A stretch of DNA of 64,000 bases, taken from Rickettsia endosymbiont of Cantharis rufa (GTDB lineage Bacteria; Pseudomonadota; Alphaproteobacteria; Rickettsiales; Rickettsiaceae). The position numbers and the translations under genes are program-made. Positions 49,363 through 59,214 of this stretch are shown one piece after another. Every line of letters starts with the position of its first letter. The stretch's first letter is position 1. The stretch is taken from NCBI RefSeq assembly GCF_964026445.1, contig NZ_OZ032150.1:868001-932000 (forward strand), given 5' to 3'. Below the pieces are notes generated by a model. It was not told the origin of the DNA, did not search any database, and saw only the letters and a list, made by a program, of their open reading frames with translations.

Positions 49363-50175
49363 TTAAGTGCAATTTTGTATCTCTTCATATCTTACTGGTG
49401 ATAAATAATCGTTAGCAGAATACATTCTGATACGGTTATAAAATACCTCTATATATTCAAATATGGCATATTTTGCTTCCTCCTTAGTTTTAAATTTATA
49501 TTGATACATTAATTCTGTTTTTATAGTATGAAAGAAACTTTCAGCAACAGCATTATCCAAGCAATTTCCTTTACGACCCATACTCTGTTTGATACCATGT
49601 TGTTTTATAATTTTTAAATGACTATCAGAACAATATTGACTACCTCTATCAGTATGCCAAATAAGCCCTTTTGCTGGTTTACGTTGCCATATTGCCATTA
49701 ATAAAGCATTATTAACCAAATCAGCTCTCATGTTATTACTCATAGACCATCCTATAATTTTTCTAGAAAATAGATCAATAACAGTTGCTAAATATAGCCA
49801 GCCTTCACCAGTTGGCACAAAGGTTATGTCTCCAACCCAATAACAATTAGCAGCATAAATTGTAAACTCTCTATTTAATAAATTAGGAGCAATTTGCTTA
49901 TTATGATTAGAGTCAGTAATGGCTTTAAATTTACGTTTAGTTTTACATAGCAAATTAGCTTCTTTTATTAGTCTTGCAATGCGTCTCCTACTAGCAGTTA
50001 TATCTTGCCGTGATAGTTCCTTTTTAATAGGTCTAGTTCCATAATTACCTCTACCTTCTTTAAAGATAATTTCAATTCTGTTTGTTAATTCATTACCTTC
50101 TTTAACCCTATTACATCCAAGATTATTTAACCATTCATAATAACCATTACGTGATACTTTCATAAATTTACACAT
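49363..50175 (-). CDS. IS3-family transposase OrfB
   Basis: 270 residues from the first Met; the frame is open further upstream (YAWIKENRGNFSISAMCKF). Complete rve core: D in CYWVGDITFVPTGEGWLYLA, D in LIWHTDRGSQYCSDSHLKI, E in GNCLDNAVAESFFHTIKTEL, and the tail VFYNRIRMYSANDYLSPVRY. Probably expressed as an OrfA-OrfB fusion by a -1 shift at GCAAAAG upstream of the GTACGC segment. Best candidate in the window for a still active transposase. Confidence 0.9.
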   Translation of the reverse strand: MCKFMKVSRNGYYEWLNNLGCNRVKEGNELTNRIEIIFKEGRGNYGTRPIKKELSRQDITASRRRIARLIKEANLLCKTKRKFKAITDSNHNKQIAPNLLNREFTIYAANCYWVGDITFVPTGEGWLYLATVIDLFSRKIIGWSMSNNMRADLVNNALLMAIWQRKPAKGLIWHTDRGSQYCSDSHLKIIKQHGIKQSMGRKGNCLDNAVAESFFHTIKTELMYQYKFKTKEEAKYAIFEYIEVFYNRIRMYSANDYLSPVRYEEIQNCT

Positions 50176-50289
50176 AGCAGAAATGGAAAAATTACCTCTG
50201 TTTTCCTTTATCCATGCGTACCTTATTGGGATTCTTTTGCAAAGTACGCGGCAGCCTTTTTAATAGATCACATTCTTGTGTTACTCTAT

Positions 50290-50508
50290 CTAGTTCTTCT
50301 TCAATCTCCTTAATTCATCATACAGATGTTCTTCATATCTCATTACTTCCTTGAGTTTTGAATGTTTATTAACCCAATTATATAGACTATACTTCGTAAT
50401 TCCTAGTTCTCTAGCTGCTTGAGCAAAAGGTTGCTTAGACTCAATAGTTAATCTAATCGCTGATTCTTTAAATTCAGCTGGATATATCTTTGGCTCTATA
50501 TCCGGCAT
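50290..50508 (-). CDS. IS3-family OrfA (helix-turn-helix), shortened by an indel
   Basis: 72 residues: KIYPAEFKESAIRLTIESKQ, PFAQAARELGITKYSLYNWV. The frame stops in LRRLKKN; with one base added it continues ELDRVTQECDLL and, after a -1 shift at TTAAAAAGG, KKAAAYFAKESQ, the normal leucine-zipper end of OrfA. So OrfA is one or two indels from intact. Confidence 0.8.
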   Translation of the reverse strand: MPDIEPKIYPAEFKESAIRLTIESKQPFAQAARELGITKYSLYNWVNKHSKLKEVMRYEEHLYDELRRLKKN

Positions 50509-50637
50509 TTTTATCCCTACTGTTAATATCGTCTATTATTAACTTTCTGGAATGTCAACAGCGGTCGAAAAATGATACATAATTTTAATATATACTGTTT
50601 GAAAATTGATACAGTATAATAAGAAATCATTTGATAT

Positions 50638-50814
50638 TTAAGTCATAAGATTATCCTCCTGTTTATTAATCACCTCTATTGATACAAGACCAGCTTTCTT
50701 TTTATTTCTAAGTCTGAAACTATCCCCTTTAATATTGAGTATCGTGGAATGATGGAGCAGACGATCTAAGATAGCAGCTGTAAGAGCACTATCCTGAGCA
50801 AGATTATTGCGCCA
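50638..50814 (-). pseudogene. IS21-family helper ATPase IstB, C-terminal fragment
   Basis: Reads WRNNLAQDSALTAAILDRLL, HHSTILNIKGDSFRLRNKKK, AGLVSIEVINKQEDNLMT then stop. The AILDRLLHHSxxLNIxGxSxRL motif is the C-terminus of IS21 IstB. Upstream is removed by IS1 at 50815. The sequence 50561-50637 downstream should hold the IS21 terminus. Confidence 0.85.
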
Positions 50815-51646
50815 GGTCGCACCTCCATTTTACAGATGTGGATATTAAAAGGCTATACGTTCAATAAGAGTTCCGATGACTTTATCATGAATATCCAATG
50901 ACTTGGAAAAACAAATTGTTTTACGTGTCAGTCTTTTGCATCTTGTTCTAAGATTTAAGTTACCCCGTTCTATCCGTTGAGTATATTTTTTACTAACAAT
51001 GTGTTTTTTGGGATCTAATAACCTAGCATAACTTCCCCATCCATCTGTAAAGTAAAAAGTAACCTTAAAATCCTCCGGTTTTTTTTCAGTAATGATTCTG
51101 ATGTGCTATCACATCTTGTACCAAAAGTATAAGCAACTACTTTTAACAAAATCTTATCCAAAGAATACCAAAGCCATCTTTGTTTGGATTTATTCTGTAC
51201 ATAAGGCCATTGTTCATCTATTTCAGGAGCAATAATTACTTCTATCGTATTGATAGAATGATTTATCTTTTTTAACGCTAGATTTTTTTAAAACACGGAT
51301 AACCGTATTGATACCCACTTTTAATACTCTTACTGTATCCCTAACTCCAGAGCCATTGATTGACATATCTACTATCTGAGTCTTGACTCCAGGCTTAGAG
51401 GCATTATTAATATATTACAGTTAAAAATATCGATTACACTGCTTGCATTGATATCTCTGTTGTTTTGAAATTGAATATCCCGCCTTTACTACTTTTTCTG
51501 TGTCGTTATAATATCTACACTTAACATCTATTCTTGATCTACACTTAACATCTATTCTTGCCATAACTCCTTAACTATAATTCTCTCTTATTACTGTTTG
51601 AGGATTATAGACTATTCATGCTAAGCTGCAATACGGGGGCGCGGCC
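50815..51646 (-). mobile_element. IS1-family element, copy 9
   Basis: 832 bp (A8 in the insB run), minus orientation. insA starts ATGGCAAGA like copy 8. Its right end abuts a partial plus-strand copy directly, with no unique DNA between. Confidence 0.9.
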
Positions 51647-52104
51647 AAAAAAGATAAATCATTCTATCAATACGATAGAAGTAATTATTGCTCCTGAAAT
51701 AGATGAACAATGGCCTTATGTACAGAATAAATCCAAACAAAGATGGCTTTGGTATTCTTTGGATAAGATTTTGTTAAAAGTAGTTGCTTATACTTTTGGT
51801 ACAAGATGTGATAGCACATCAGAATCATTACTGAAAAAAACCGGAGGATTTTAAGGTTACTTTTTACTTTACAGATGGATGGGGAAGTTATGCTAGGTTA
51901 TTAGATCCCAAAAAACACATTGTTAGTAAAAAATATACTCAACGGATAGAACGGGGTAACTTAAATCTTAGAACAAGATGCAAAAGACTGACACGTAAAA
52001 CAATTTGTTTTTCCAAGTCATTGGATATTCATGATAAAGTCATCGGAACTCTTATTGAACGTATAGCCTTTTAATATCCACATCTGTAAAATGGAGGTGC
52101 GACC
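51647..52104 (+). mobile_element. IS1-family element, copy 10 (3' half only, insB without the Trp stop)
   Basis: 458 bp from AAAAAAGATAAATC to GGAGGTGCGACC. It lacks the left end, insA and the insA/insB junction. Uniquely it retains TGG at the RWLWYSLDK position, where every other copy reads TGA, so it derives from a less damaged lineage. Confidence 0.9.
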
Positions 52105-52966
52105 AGGAGTTATATGGAGCTGATGTAAGCGAGAGTTTAATTAGCCAAATCACAGATGATATAATAGAGGATGTTAAGCTATGGCAGAGCCGTCCATTAG
52201 ATCCAGTATATGCTAAGTATTTTTTGATTGTTTAATAGTAAAAGTGCGTCAAGATAAGCGGATTATAAATAAACCGGTATATGTTGCCTTAGGTATTGAT
52301 TTAGAAGGAAGAAAAGATATTTTAGGATTGTGGGCCAGTGAGAATGAAGGAGATAAATTTTGGCTTGGTAATTTTACTGAGATGAGAAATAGAGGTATGC
52401 AAGACATACTGATAGCATGTAGTGATAACCCTACTGGTATGTCTGAAGCTATAAGTGCTGTTTTTCCAAAGACGGAGCATCAATTATGTACTGTACATCA
52501 AATTAGAAATAGTTTACGATATGTATCATACAAGGACCGAAAAGAGCTAGCCGGTGATTTAAAACCTATTTATACAGCTAGCACAGAAAAAGAAGCACCT
52601 TCCACTTTAGAGGCTTTTGAATCTAAATGGAGTAAACAATATCCTCAAATTGCTAAATCTTGGTACGTTCATTGGGATAATTTAATGATTTTCTTAGAAT
52701 ACCCTGAAGAAATACGAAAAATAATTTACACAACTAATGCTGTGGAATCCGTTAATAGTCAACTCCGAAAAGTCACTAAAAATAAACGTGTTTTTCAAAT
52801 GATAATGCTGTTTTTAAAAGCTTGTATTTAGCAATTGATTACATGACCAAGAAATGGTCCATGCCTATATCAAATTGGAATGCGGCTATGGCTCATTTTT
52901 TAATAAAATTTAAAGATATAATCTAGGCCTTTGAAAAAAAGTTTACACACTTAATTGGGAAGACTC
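52105..52966 (+). pseudogene. IS256 (Mutator-like) transposase, truncated and frameshifted
   Basis: 5' part lost to IS1. Reads GADVSESLISQITDDIIEDV, KLWQSRPLDPVYAKYFL, two stops, then VRQDKRIINKPVYVALGIDL, EGRKDILGLWASENEGDKFW, DILIACSDNPTGMSEAISAV, FPKTEHQLCTVHQIRNSLRY, YPEEIRKIIYTTNAVESVNS, QLRKVTKNKR, then a shift to SLYLAIDYMTKKWSMPISNW. This is the standard IS256 motif chain including the catalytic D (in DGLKG, here DNPTG) and E (in TTNAVESVN). It ends with an IS256-like terminus GTTTACACACTTAATTGGGA-AGACTC at 52941-52966. Confidence 0.9.
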
Positions 52967-53106
52967 TTAGCAAAATCTAGAAATAAAGATAACATATCAT
53001 TAGTTGACTCTTTAATTGAATCAAGAAGAAAGAAATTTAATAATGAATATTGCCTAAACATTGTTGCTTGTAGGACATCCTAACCATTTTAAGTTATCCT
53101 TATAAG
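52967..53106. other. Intergenic scrap between IS256 and repeat
   Basis: 140 bp, one short plus-strand reading (AKSRNKDNISLVDSLIESRR, KKFNNEYCLNIVACRTS) open from the IS boundary, possibly the end of a gene cut by the IS256 element. No identification. Confidence 0.3.
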
Positions 53107-53263
53107 GTGCTGTTACGTGGATTAATTCCACTCTTGTCACTCCGTGACTTGATCGCGGGGTCCAGCTTAAAATATTAATAATTATTAGTATCTTAAATTG
53201 TTTTCTGGATACCGTGGTCAAGCCACGGGATAACATCGAGCTTATTTTTCGATCTATGCAGCA
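53107..53263. repeat. Dispersed double-hairpin repeat (GGTCAAGCC core) after ralF
   Basis: CTCCGTGACTTGATCGCGGG (~53140) and GGATACCGTGGTCAAGCCAC (~53207), framed by TGCTGTTACGTGG and CGATCTATGCAGCAAG. It ends 3 bp before the ralF stop codon. Confidence 0.8.
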
Positions 53264-53265
53264 AG

Positions 53266-55210
53266 TTATACTCCCCTTCCTGTAGATTCTATCTTTCTTC
53301 TTTGTGCCTCCATAGCTTTTGCCAGCCCTTCTTTATTACCTTCTTGAGGCATTTGTTTACCAATATCTTCTGCTTCTTTTTTTACGCCTTTTGGAATTGA
53401 TGGAAGCGGAGGAGGTGGTGGCGGAAGCGGAATATGAAGACCACTCCCAGGTATTGGAGGCGGCACTGGTATAGTACCACTAGGCGCAGCTGGAGCATTT
53501 TTTGAAAGTTGATTAGTAGCTTCTGCTTGCTGCTGTTTTATTTTCTCTTCTTTCATACGCTTTATTGCTGCTAATACCCTTTGTTGCTGCGAATCTGCTG
53601 CTGTCGGTTCTCCTTTCGTAGGCGATGAGGGGTTATTTTTATTATTAAATTGTTTTTCTCTATCTGAAACACTATTAATATTACTACGTTCTTTTTCTAT
53701 AGCTTTAAATTGATTATTAATAGATTCCAATTCTGCAACAATTTTCCACTTTTCTTCTCTAGTAATACTAGAATTGGTTTTTTCTTCAAGCCCTTTTTTC
53801 TTATCTTCTAATTCTTGCTGTTTTTGCTTTAATTCTTCTAAACGTTTTGCATGATTATCTGTTTGTATTTTAGGTTCTTTATTTTGACTTATTGGAGTAT
53901 CAATAATTTGCTTTCTTTGCACATTTTTCCATGCTAACTCCTCTACAAAAGAATTAAATTTTGGCTTTTCTATTGGTTGAGATGAACTCTTTATTAATAT
54001 TTCTACCGGCATTATTCCTGTCTCTGCTTGTGTGAGATCTTCAAAACTCTCTTTAGAAGCCAAAGGTTTTTTCAGGTATTTGTTGATTTGTTTGTTGTGC
54101 AATTTCTGTAATTTCTTTAATATTCTTATGCAGCTCTGCAATAGAACTCGCTCTTTCTAATTCTTTTTTAGGATTTCTAATATTCTCATACTGATTCTTT
54201 AAATCTTCCTTTAAACAATCATAAGTTGCTTTAATAGACGTTACTTTAGTTTCAAAGCTTGCAGTAATCTGTGCTGCTAACTTTAATGATTGTTCCGAGG
54301 GCTGCTTTCCTTCTTTACTTAAAGGCTGAATTGTGATTTTAGACTTTTCTCCCGAAAACCATCTTGAAAATACACTTGGCTTATAGACTTGAATTTCTGC
54401 CTTACCGCCTTTCTCATCTTTAACTATTACACTCCTTTCATAACCGGTAAGCTTATTAAGCAATGTTTTAGGATTTTTAAATTCTGTCGTTAAATTATTA
54501 TTTTGTAATTTAGGAAAGATGTTCCTAATATTTCTTTTTTCTTCTAAGAATTTACTTAATTTTTTAAAAGTTTGATCATTTTGTGAACTTATATTATCTA
54601 TCTCATAACCAGGACTACTATCTATAAAATTTAGTACGAAGGGTTTAGCTTTTATTCCGTCGTATATCTTTTTCAAAAAATTATCATTAAAATTTTGACT
54701 TTCATTAGTACCTTTTAAATTATTTTTTAGTTGCTCGAAAGTAATTTTTTTTGGTTCGGCAATACTAGGATTATGCAGGTCGGTATTAAGCATAATTGTT
54801 TGGTAAGCTAGTGTATATGTGTCATCTTTATTTTTTATTTCACCGTTTAAATTTTTTTCATAATAGTTCGTCCCAAAACTTTCTGTTAGCCTATCTATTT
54901 TTTGAGCTTTTCTCGGTAATTTAAATGATTGTAAAAAACCCACGTAAACTTTCTAAATAATCTTTTTCTTTAAAAATTAAATTGCTTAGTAAAACTTTCT
55001 AATACTTTTTTATTATCGCCTCCATCTGTTCCAAGATAATCTCCTACAAACTCTAAATTTAGATTATTTTTTTCCTCATAAAAAAAATTTAGCGGTTTCT
55101 TCTGCAAAATCTTTATTATTATCAGCACACCATTTTTTAATTCCTGCGATTCCGCTTTTTGGCTTATCATTAAAAAGTTTAATTACTTCATTTTTTATCA
55201 ATGATTCCAT
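53266..55210 (-). pseudogene. ralF: RalF-type Sec7 Arf-GEF effector, multiple frameshifts
   Basis: RalF is a secreted exchange factor that activates host Arf GTPases. From ATG 55210: MESLIKNEVIKLFNDKPKSG, KKWCADNNKDFAEETAKFF; a T-run shift; FYEEKNNLNLEFVGDYLGTD; another T-run shift at ~54972; KEKDYLESLRGF; another at ~54945; then LQSFKLPRKAQKIDRLTESF. Sec7 motif 2 follows (DDTYTLAYQTIMLNTDLHNP). The motif 1 glutamate finger (LPGEAQKIDR in the family) reads LPRKAQKIDR here, codon AAA at 54908-54910. The capping domain ends near 54053, another shift leads into a charged, Pro-rich tail (IPVPPPIPGSG, IPLPPPPPPLPSIPK) and a WH2-like end (GNKEGLAKAMEAQRRKIEST). At least four frame changes; the protein is dead. 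Confidence 0.9.
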
Positions 55211-55244
55211 TTTATCTCTCACAAGTTAATTAAATATCTAGTAA

Positions 55245-55330
55245 TTAAAGACCTTTTATAGATTCAGCACAAGTAAAAGTCATAATTTTTAATATTTTAC
55301 TAGCTGTTACTGTGCTTGTAAGATTTTATT
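55245..55330 (-). repeat. Degraded duplicate of the maeB 3' end
   Basis: About 80 bp resembling 55384-55460 (for example AGTAAAAGTCATAATTTTTA here versus AGCAAAAGTTGCTATTTTTA in maeB). The minus reading TVTASKILKIMTFTCAESIK parallels [20 protein letters not shown]. Either a tandem duplication of the maeB terminus or the last scrap of a related phosphotransacetylase-like gene. Confidence 0.6.
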
Positions 55331-55380
55331 CAGAAATAAAGAATTGAATTATCGGTTAAAATTTATTTATAGATAGTCTC

Positions 55381-57720
55381 TTAAACCTCTTTAATAGCCT
55401 CAATACAAGCAAAAGTTGCTATTTTTAGTATTTCATTAGCTGTTGCTGTAGCTTGAAGTATTTGAACAGGTTTTTCAAAACCGTTTGTTATAGGACCTAT
55501 AAAGCTATTTGAAGAAAATTCTTGTAATAATTCAGTAGAAATAGCCGCGGAATTTAAACCCGGCATAATTAATACATTCGCAGTTCCCGATAATCTACAA
55601 AATTTATATAATTTACGTAAATCACCATCTAAAGCCACCTTAACCGACATTTCACCGTCATACTCAAAATCTACTTTCATACCGTTAAGCTCTTCTTTGT
55701 CTTCACTAAAATTGTCGAGTATATTTACGGCTTCACGTATCCGAGCCGTTTTTTCTTTAGAAGAATTGCCGAATGTAGAAAAAGAAAGAAGTGCAACTCT
55801 TGGAATAATACCCATATTTTTAGCAATTTCTGCCGTTTGGGTTGCTATTTGTGCAAGCTCCCAGCTATTTGGATATTCGGTGATACAATTATCGGCAATA
55901 ATAATATTATTGTCCTTAGCAATCATAATTGAATAGCCTAATATTCTACGATCAGATTTCGGCGAAATAACTTTCATGATATCTTCTAAACTATCAATAT
56001 AACTTTTTGTAACACCGGTTAAAAGAGCATCACCATCACCACATGCCACCATACAAGCGGCAAAAATATTTTTATCTGTTTTAACAAGCTTTGCACAATC
56101 ACGATATAAATAACCTTTGCGTTGTAGTTTTTTATATAAATAATTAATATATTTCTCTAGACTATCAGTTAAAGCTGCATTCATTATTTGAATTCCGTCT
56201 AAGCTAATATCTTGACCTATCTTTTTTAATGTTGCCTCAATTCGCTCTAAACGGCCGATTATAATAGGATTACCGTATTTCTCATCACGCATCATAAGAG
56301 CAGCGGAGATTACTTCTTCCTCTTCCCCTTCAGCAAAAACAATCCGTTTAAGCGGTGCATTATGAATTTTTTCAGCTAAGAAATTCATATAGTTAGCCGT
56401 AGGATTTAATCTACTACCTAATTCTTTTTTATATTTACCAATATTGAAGTCCTTAATTCTAGCGACATCACTTTCTATTGCAGCAACGGCAACTGCCGAT
56501 GCTACTACGGTAATTAAACGTGGATCAAACGGTACGGGAATGATGTATTCCTTACCAAAAACCATCTTACGTCCTAAGTAAGCTTTATACACCTCTTCAG
56601 GTACAGGTTTACGAGCAAGTCCTGCTATAGCTTTTGCAGCAGCTATTTTCATTTCCGTATTAATAGTCTTAGCTCTTACATCTAACGCTCCTCTAAAAAT
56701 ATACGGAAATCCCATAACATTGTTAATCTGATTATTATAGTCAGATCGCCCTGTTGCTATAATCGCATCATCTCGTACAAGCTTTATCTCTTCCGAAGTA
56801 ATTTCCGGATCAGGATTAGCCATAGCAAAAATAATCGGATTATTTGCCATTTTGCTGACCATCTCCTTAGTTACCACCCCTTTTACCGACAACCCTATAA
56901 ATACGTCTGCATTATTTAAGCTTTCCGCTAAAGTTCTAAGCTTAGTATCGCTTGCATACAGCTCTTTCCATTTATTCATGCCCTCTAGGCGCCCTTGATA
57001 AACAACGCCTTTTGTATCACATAAAATAATCTTTGATTTATCTACTCCAAGAGCAATTAACAAATCAATGCAAGCAATAGCGGCAGCACCTGCACCGTTA
57101 ACTACGATTTTTAGATCTTCAAGCTTACGATTAGTAAGATATGTTGCATTTATAAGCCCTGCTGCGGTAATAATCGCCGTTCCGTGCTGATCATCATGAA
57201 ATACCGGTATATCCATTAATGACTTTAACTTTTCTTCTATAATAAAACATTCCGGAGCTTTAATATCTTCAAGATTAATACCGCCGAAGCTATAACCTAG
57301 ATATTTCACGGCATTAATAAATTCTTCAGGATCTTCAGTATTGACTTCCAAATCAATTGCATCAATATCGGCAAATTTTTTGAATAGTACGGCTTTACCT
57401 TCCATAACCGGTTTTGACGCTGCCGCTCCCAAATTACCAAGACCAAGTACAGCAGTACCGTTAGAGATTACGGCAACTAAATTACCACGAGCAGTATATC
57501 TGTATACTTCCTCTAGATATTTAGCAATTTCAAGACAAGGAGCAGCAACCCCAGGTGAATAAGCAAGTGATAAATCTTGCTGAGTAACTAAAGACTTTGT
57601 TGCAGTAATAGCAATTTTACCAGGTTTATCTTTTTCGTGATATTCAAGGGCTTCAGCATAATTTATTTTATTCATTTCATCCATTTTAGAAATTCCTGTT
57701 TTGTTGTTATAGTATGTCAT
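55381..57720 (-). CDS. maeB: NADP-dependent malic enzyme with phosphotransacetylase-like domain
   Basis: 779 residues, the usual size for MaeB. It decarboxylates malate to pyruvate, giving NADPH. N-terminal half: [60 protein letters not shown], the metal/substrate segment [24 protein letters not shown] loop [20 protein letters not shown], and [11 protein letters not shown]-terminal half resembles phosphate acetyltransferase ([20 protein letters not shown], ...[36 protein letters not shown]) and has a regulatory role in related enzymes. The first dozen residues ([12 protein letters not shown]) are atypical; [13 protein letters not shown] (57684) is the likelier start. Confidence 0.95.
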   Translation of the reverse strand: MTYYNNKTGISKMDEMNKINYAEALEYHEKDKPGKIAITATKSLVTQQDLSLAYSPGVAAPCLEIAKYLEEVYRYTARGNLVAVISNGTAVLGLGNLGAAASKPVMEGKAVLFKKFADIDAIDLEVNTEDPEEFINAVKYLGYSFGGINLEDIKAPECFIIEEKLKSLMDIPVFHDDQHGTAIITAAGLINATYLTNRKLEDLKIVVNGAGAAAIACIDLLIALGVDKSKIILCDTKGVVYQGRLEGMNKWKELYASDTKLRTLAESLNNADVFIGLSVKGVVTKEMVSKMANNPIIFAMANPDPEITSEEIKLVRDDAIIATGRSDYNNQINNVMGFPYIFRGALDVRAKTINTEMKIAAAKAIAGLARKPVPEEVYKAYLGRKMVFGKEYIIPVPFDPRLITVVASAVAVAAIESDVARIKDFNIGKYKKELGSRLNPTANYMNFLAEKIHNAPLKRIVFAEGEEEEVISAALMMRDEKYGNPIIIGRLERIEATLKKIGQDISLDGIQIMNAALTDSLEKYINYLYKKLQRKGYLYRDCAKLVKTDKNIFAACMVACGDGDALLTGVTKSYIDSLEDIMKVISPKSDRRILGYSIMIAKDNNIIIADNCITEYPNSWELAQIATQTAEIAKNMGIIPRVALLSFSTFGNSSKEKTARIREAVNILDNFSEDKEELNGMKVDFEYDGEMSVKVALDGDLRKLYKFCRLSGTANVLIMPGLNSAAISTELLQEFSSNSFIGPITNGFEKPVQILQATATANEILKIATFACIEAIKEV

Positions 57721-57732
57721 ACCGTATTCCTT

Positions 57733-57849
57733 ATGTCATTCCCGCGTAGGCGGGAATCCAAAAAAAAGTATAAATACAGCAAATTTTTAAAATTAAAAGC
57801 TCGATTTATCTCGCTTTACCCTGGATTCCCGCCTTCGCGGGAATGACAT
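57733..57849. repeat. Dispersed double-hairpin repeat between maeB and the AEC gene
   Basis: ATGTCATTCCCGCGTAGGCG ... GGATTCCCGCCTTCGCGGGA ending ATGACAT; spacer TAAAAGCTCGATTTATCTCG shared with other copies. Confidence 0.85.
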
Positions 57850-57852
57850 TTT

Positions 57853-58785
57853 TCACCCCATTATATACATAATAATTGATATAGTAACTACCGAGAAAAA
57901 AGTAGTAAATGTTATAATCGACGCCATAGAATCAGGATCGCCATCAAGCTGACGAGATAAAACATAAGCCGTGCTTGCGCATGGAAGACAGCTATATAAT
58001 ATTCCTACCGATCTATCTATTCCCTCAATTGACATTAACCATAGTACTACTACGCTAACTAATGGAAACGCAACTAATTTAACAAAGCTTGTAAACATTA
58101 CATTATGTAAAAGCTCTTGTCTAATGGTAAAATTAAGCCCTGCCCCGACATTTAACATACCGATAGCTAAAGCGGCATTTGAAAGGCTATCTAAGGTTTT
58201 TTTAAGCCCTAAATGTAATTCAAGATTTGAGTAATTAAAAACGAATCCTACTAAACTTGCGATAATTAACGGATTACGCACAATTAATTTCATCATTAAA
58301 ACAAAACTAGTTTTAATAGTATTAGTGACGGATTTATTAGGGATATAATAAGCGAAAATCATTGCCGATAAAATATTGGTAAAAATAATCATATAGGAAG
58401 AAATAACGGCGACGATGGAAAGCCCACTAGGACCAAGTAACGGGCTACTTACCCCAAAAAAAATATAGCTATTATAACGAATTGAGCCTTGAAAGATGGA
58501 AGTAAATTGGACTTTATCTACTTTATATTTTTTTTGGTAAATTATAAGACCAATTGATACAAGGATAGTAGAGATAATAAGAGCTACTACTAACTTAATT
58601 ATCGATGCAACACTTAAGTCGGCAGTAGATACGTAATTAAATAGCATGGCGGGAAATAGTACAAAATACGATAATTTTTCAATACCACGCCAAAATTCTT
58701 CCGAAGTTAACCATTTATTTTTGATAATACTACCAAGAAGCGTAATTAAAAAAATAGGTAACGTACTATAAAAAATTTCATTCAT
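57853..58785 (-). CDS. AEC-family transporter (auxin efflux carrier-like)
   Basis: 310 residues, about ten membrane helices in two groups, as expected for AEC proteins. Seen: N-terminal IFLITLLGSIIKNKWLTSEE, KLSYFVLFPAMLFNYVSTAD (the conserved P in helix 2), a central loop, IRNPLIIASLVGF-like (read VRNPLIIASLVGFVFNYSNL), AALAIGMLNVGAGLNFT and LVAFPLVSVVVLWLMS, ending SCLPCASTAYVLSRQLDGDP DSMAS, the family's C-terminal signature. Relatives carry organic acids such as malate, which would suit the neighbouring maeB, but that is inference. Repeats flank both ends. Confidence 0.88.
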   Translation of the reverse strand: MNEIFYSTLPIFLITLLGSIIKNKWLTSEEFWRGIEKLSYFVLFPAMLFNYVSTADLSVASIIKLVVALIISTILVSIGLIIYQKKYKVDKVQFTSIFQGSIRYNSYIFFGVSSPLLGPSGLSIVAVISSYMIIFTNILSAMIFAYYIPNKSVTNTIKTSFVLMMKLIVRNPLIIASLVGFVFNYSNLELHLGLKKTLDSLSNAALAIGMLNVGAGLNFTIRQELLHNVMFTSFVKLVAFPLVSVVVLWLMSIEGIDRSVGILYSCLPCASTAYVLSRQLDGDPDSMASIITFTTFFSVVTISIIMYIMG

Positions 58786-58814
58786 TTGTTAATAATGTCA
58801 TACCGGGGTTCTAT

Positions 58815-59163
58815 ATGTCATTCCTGCGAAAGCAGGAATCTATAAAACTACTCAATTAAATCTTTCCGCTCAGGATTAGTTTTTTCAATCAGTTCTATTT
58901 TTCAACTACGCTTCCATTTTTTTAAGTTTTTTTCTCTAGTAAGCGTTTCTTTAATATCAGTAGACTCTTCTGTATAAACAAGTTTTGTAATATTATACTT
59001 TGAGATAAAATCTTTTATTATTTTTTGTTTATGTTCACAAGCACGACGTATCATATTATTAGTAATACCAATATATAAAGTACCCTACTTATTAGAGCAT
59101 AATATATACCCAATACATCTTTGTTTTTTAGTTTATGGATTACTGCTTTCGCAGGAATGACAT
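58815..59163. repeat. Double-hairpin repeat whose interior is a GIY-YIG gene
   Basis: Left arm ATGTCATTCCTGCGAAAGCA at 58815, right arm GATTACTGCTTTCGCAGGAA ending TGACAT at 59163. The arms are those of the small dispersed repeats, but here 295 bp apart with a nuclease relic (58848-59118) filling nearly all of the space. Confidence 0.75.
58848..59118 (-). pseudogene. GIY-YIG nuclease domain protein, frameshift and stops
   Basis: MYWVYI, a shift, LCSNK-stop-GTLYIGITNNMIRR, ACEHKQKIIKDFISKYNITK, LVYTEESTDIKETLTREKNL, KKWKRS-stop (Trp expected)-KIELIEKTNPERKDLIE. The V-Y-I...L-Y-I-G pair, conserved Arg and EH-K, and the KREKxLKKWxRxWKxxLIE tail are those of small stand-alone GIY-YIG proteins (UvrC/SLX1 domain family, ~90 residues). 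Its ends almost touch the repeat arms on each side. Confidence 0.85.
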
Positions 59164-59214
59164 AAATGGTTGCAAGAATGACATAGCAACGCAAGTATAA
59201 GCCACGGTATAACC

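Larger units (their letters stand above)
49338..50560 (-). mobile_element. IS3-family element B (nearly complete)
   Basis: 1223 bp. Ends TGTCAACACTTTTCCGGACA (left) and TGTTGACATTCCAGAAAGTT (inward from right) form an imperfect inverted repeat. OrfA and OrfB both present. No clear target duplication. Confidence 0.85.

Noticed and set aside
37980..59118. TGA read as tryptophan (code change)
   Set aside because: TGA occurs only within genes that also have frameshifts or truncations; intact housekeeping genes use TGG for Trp.
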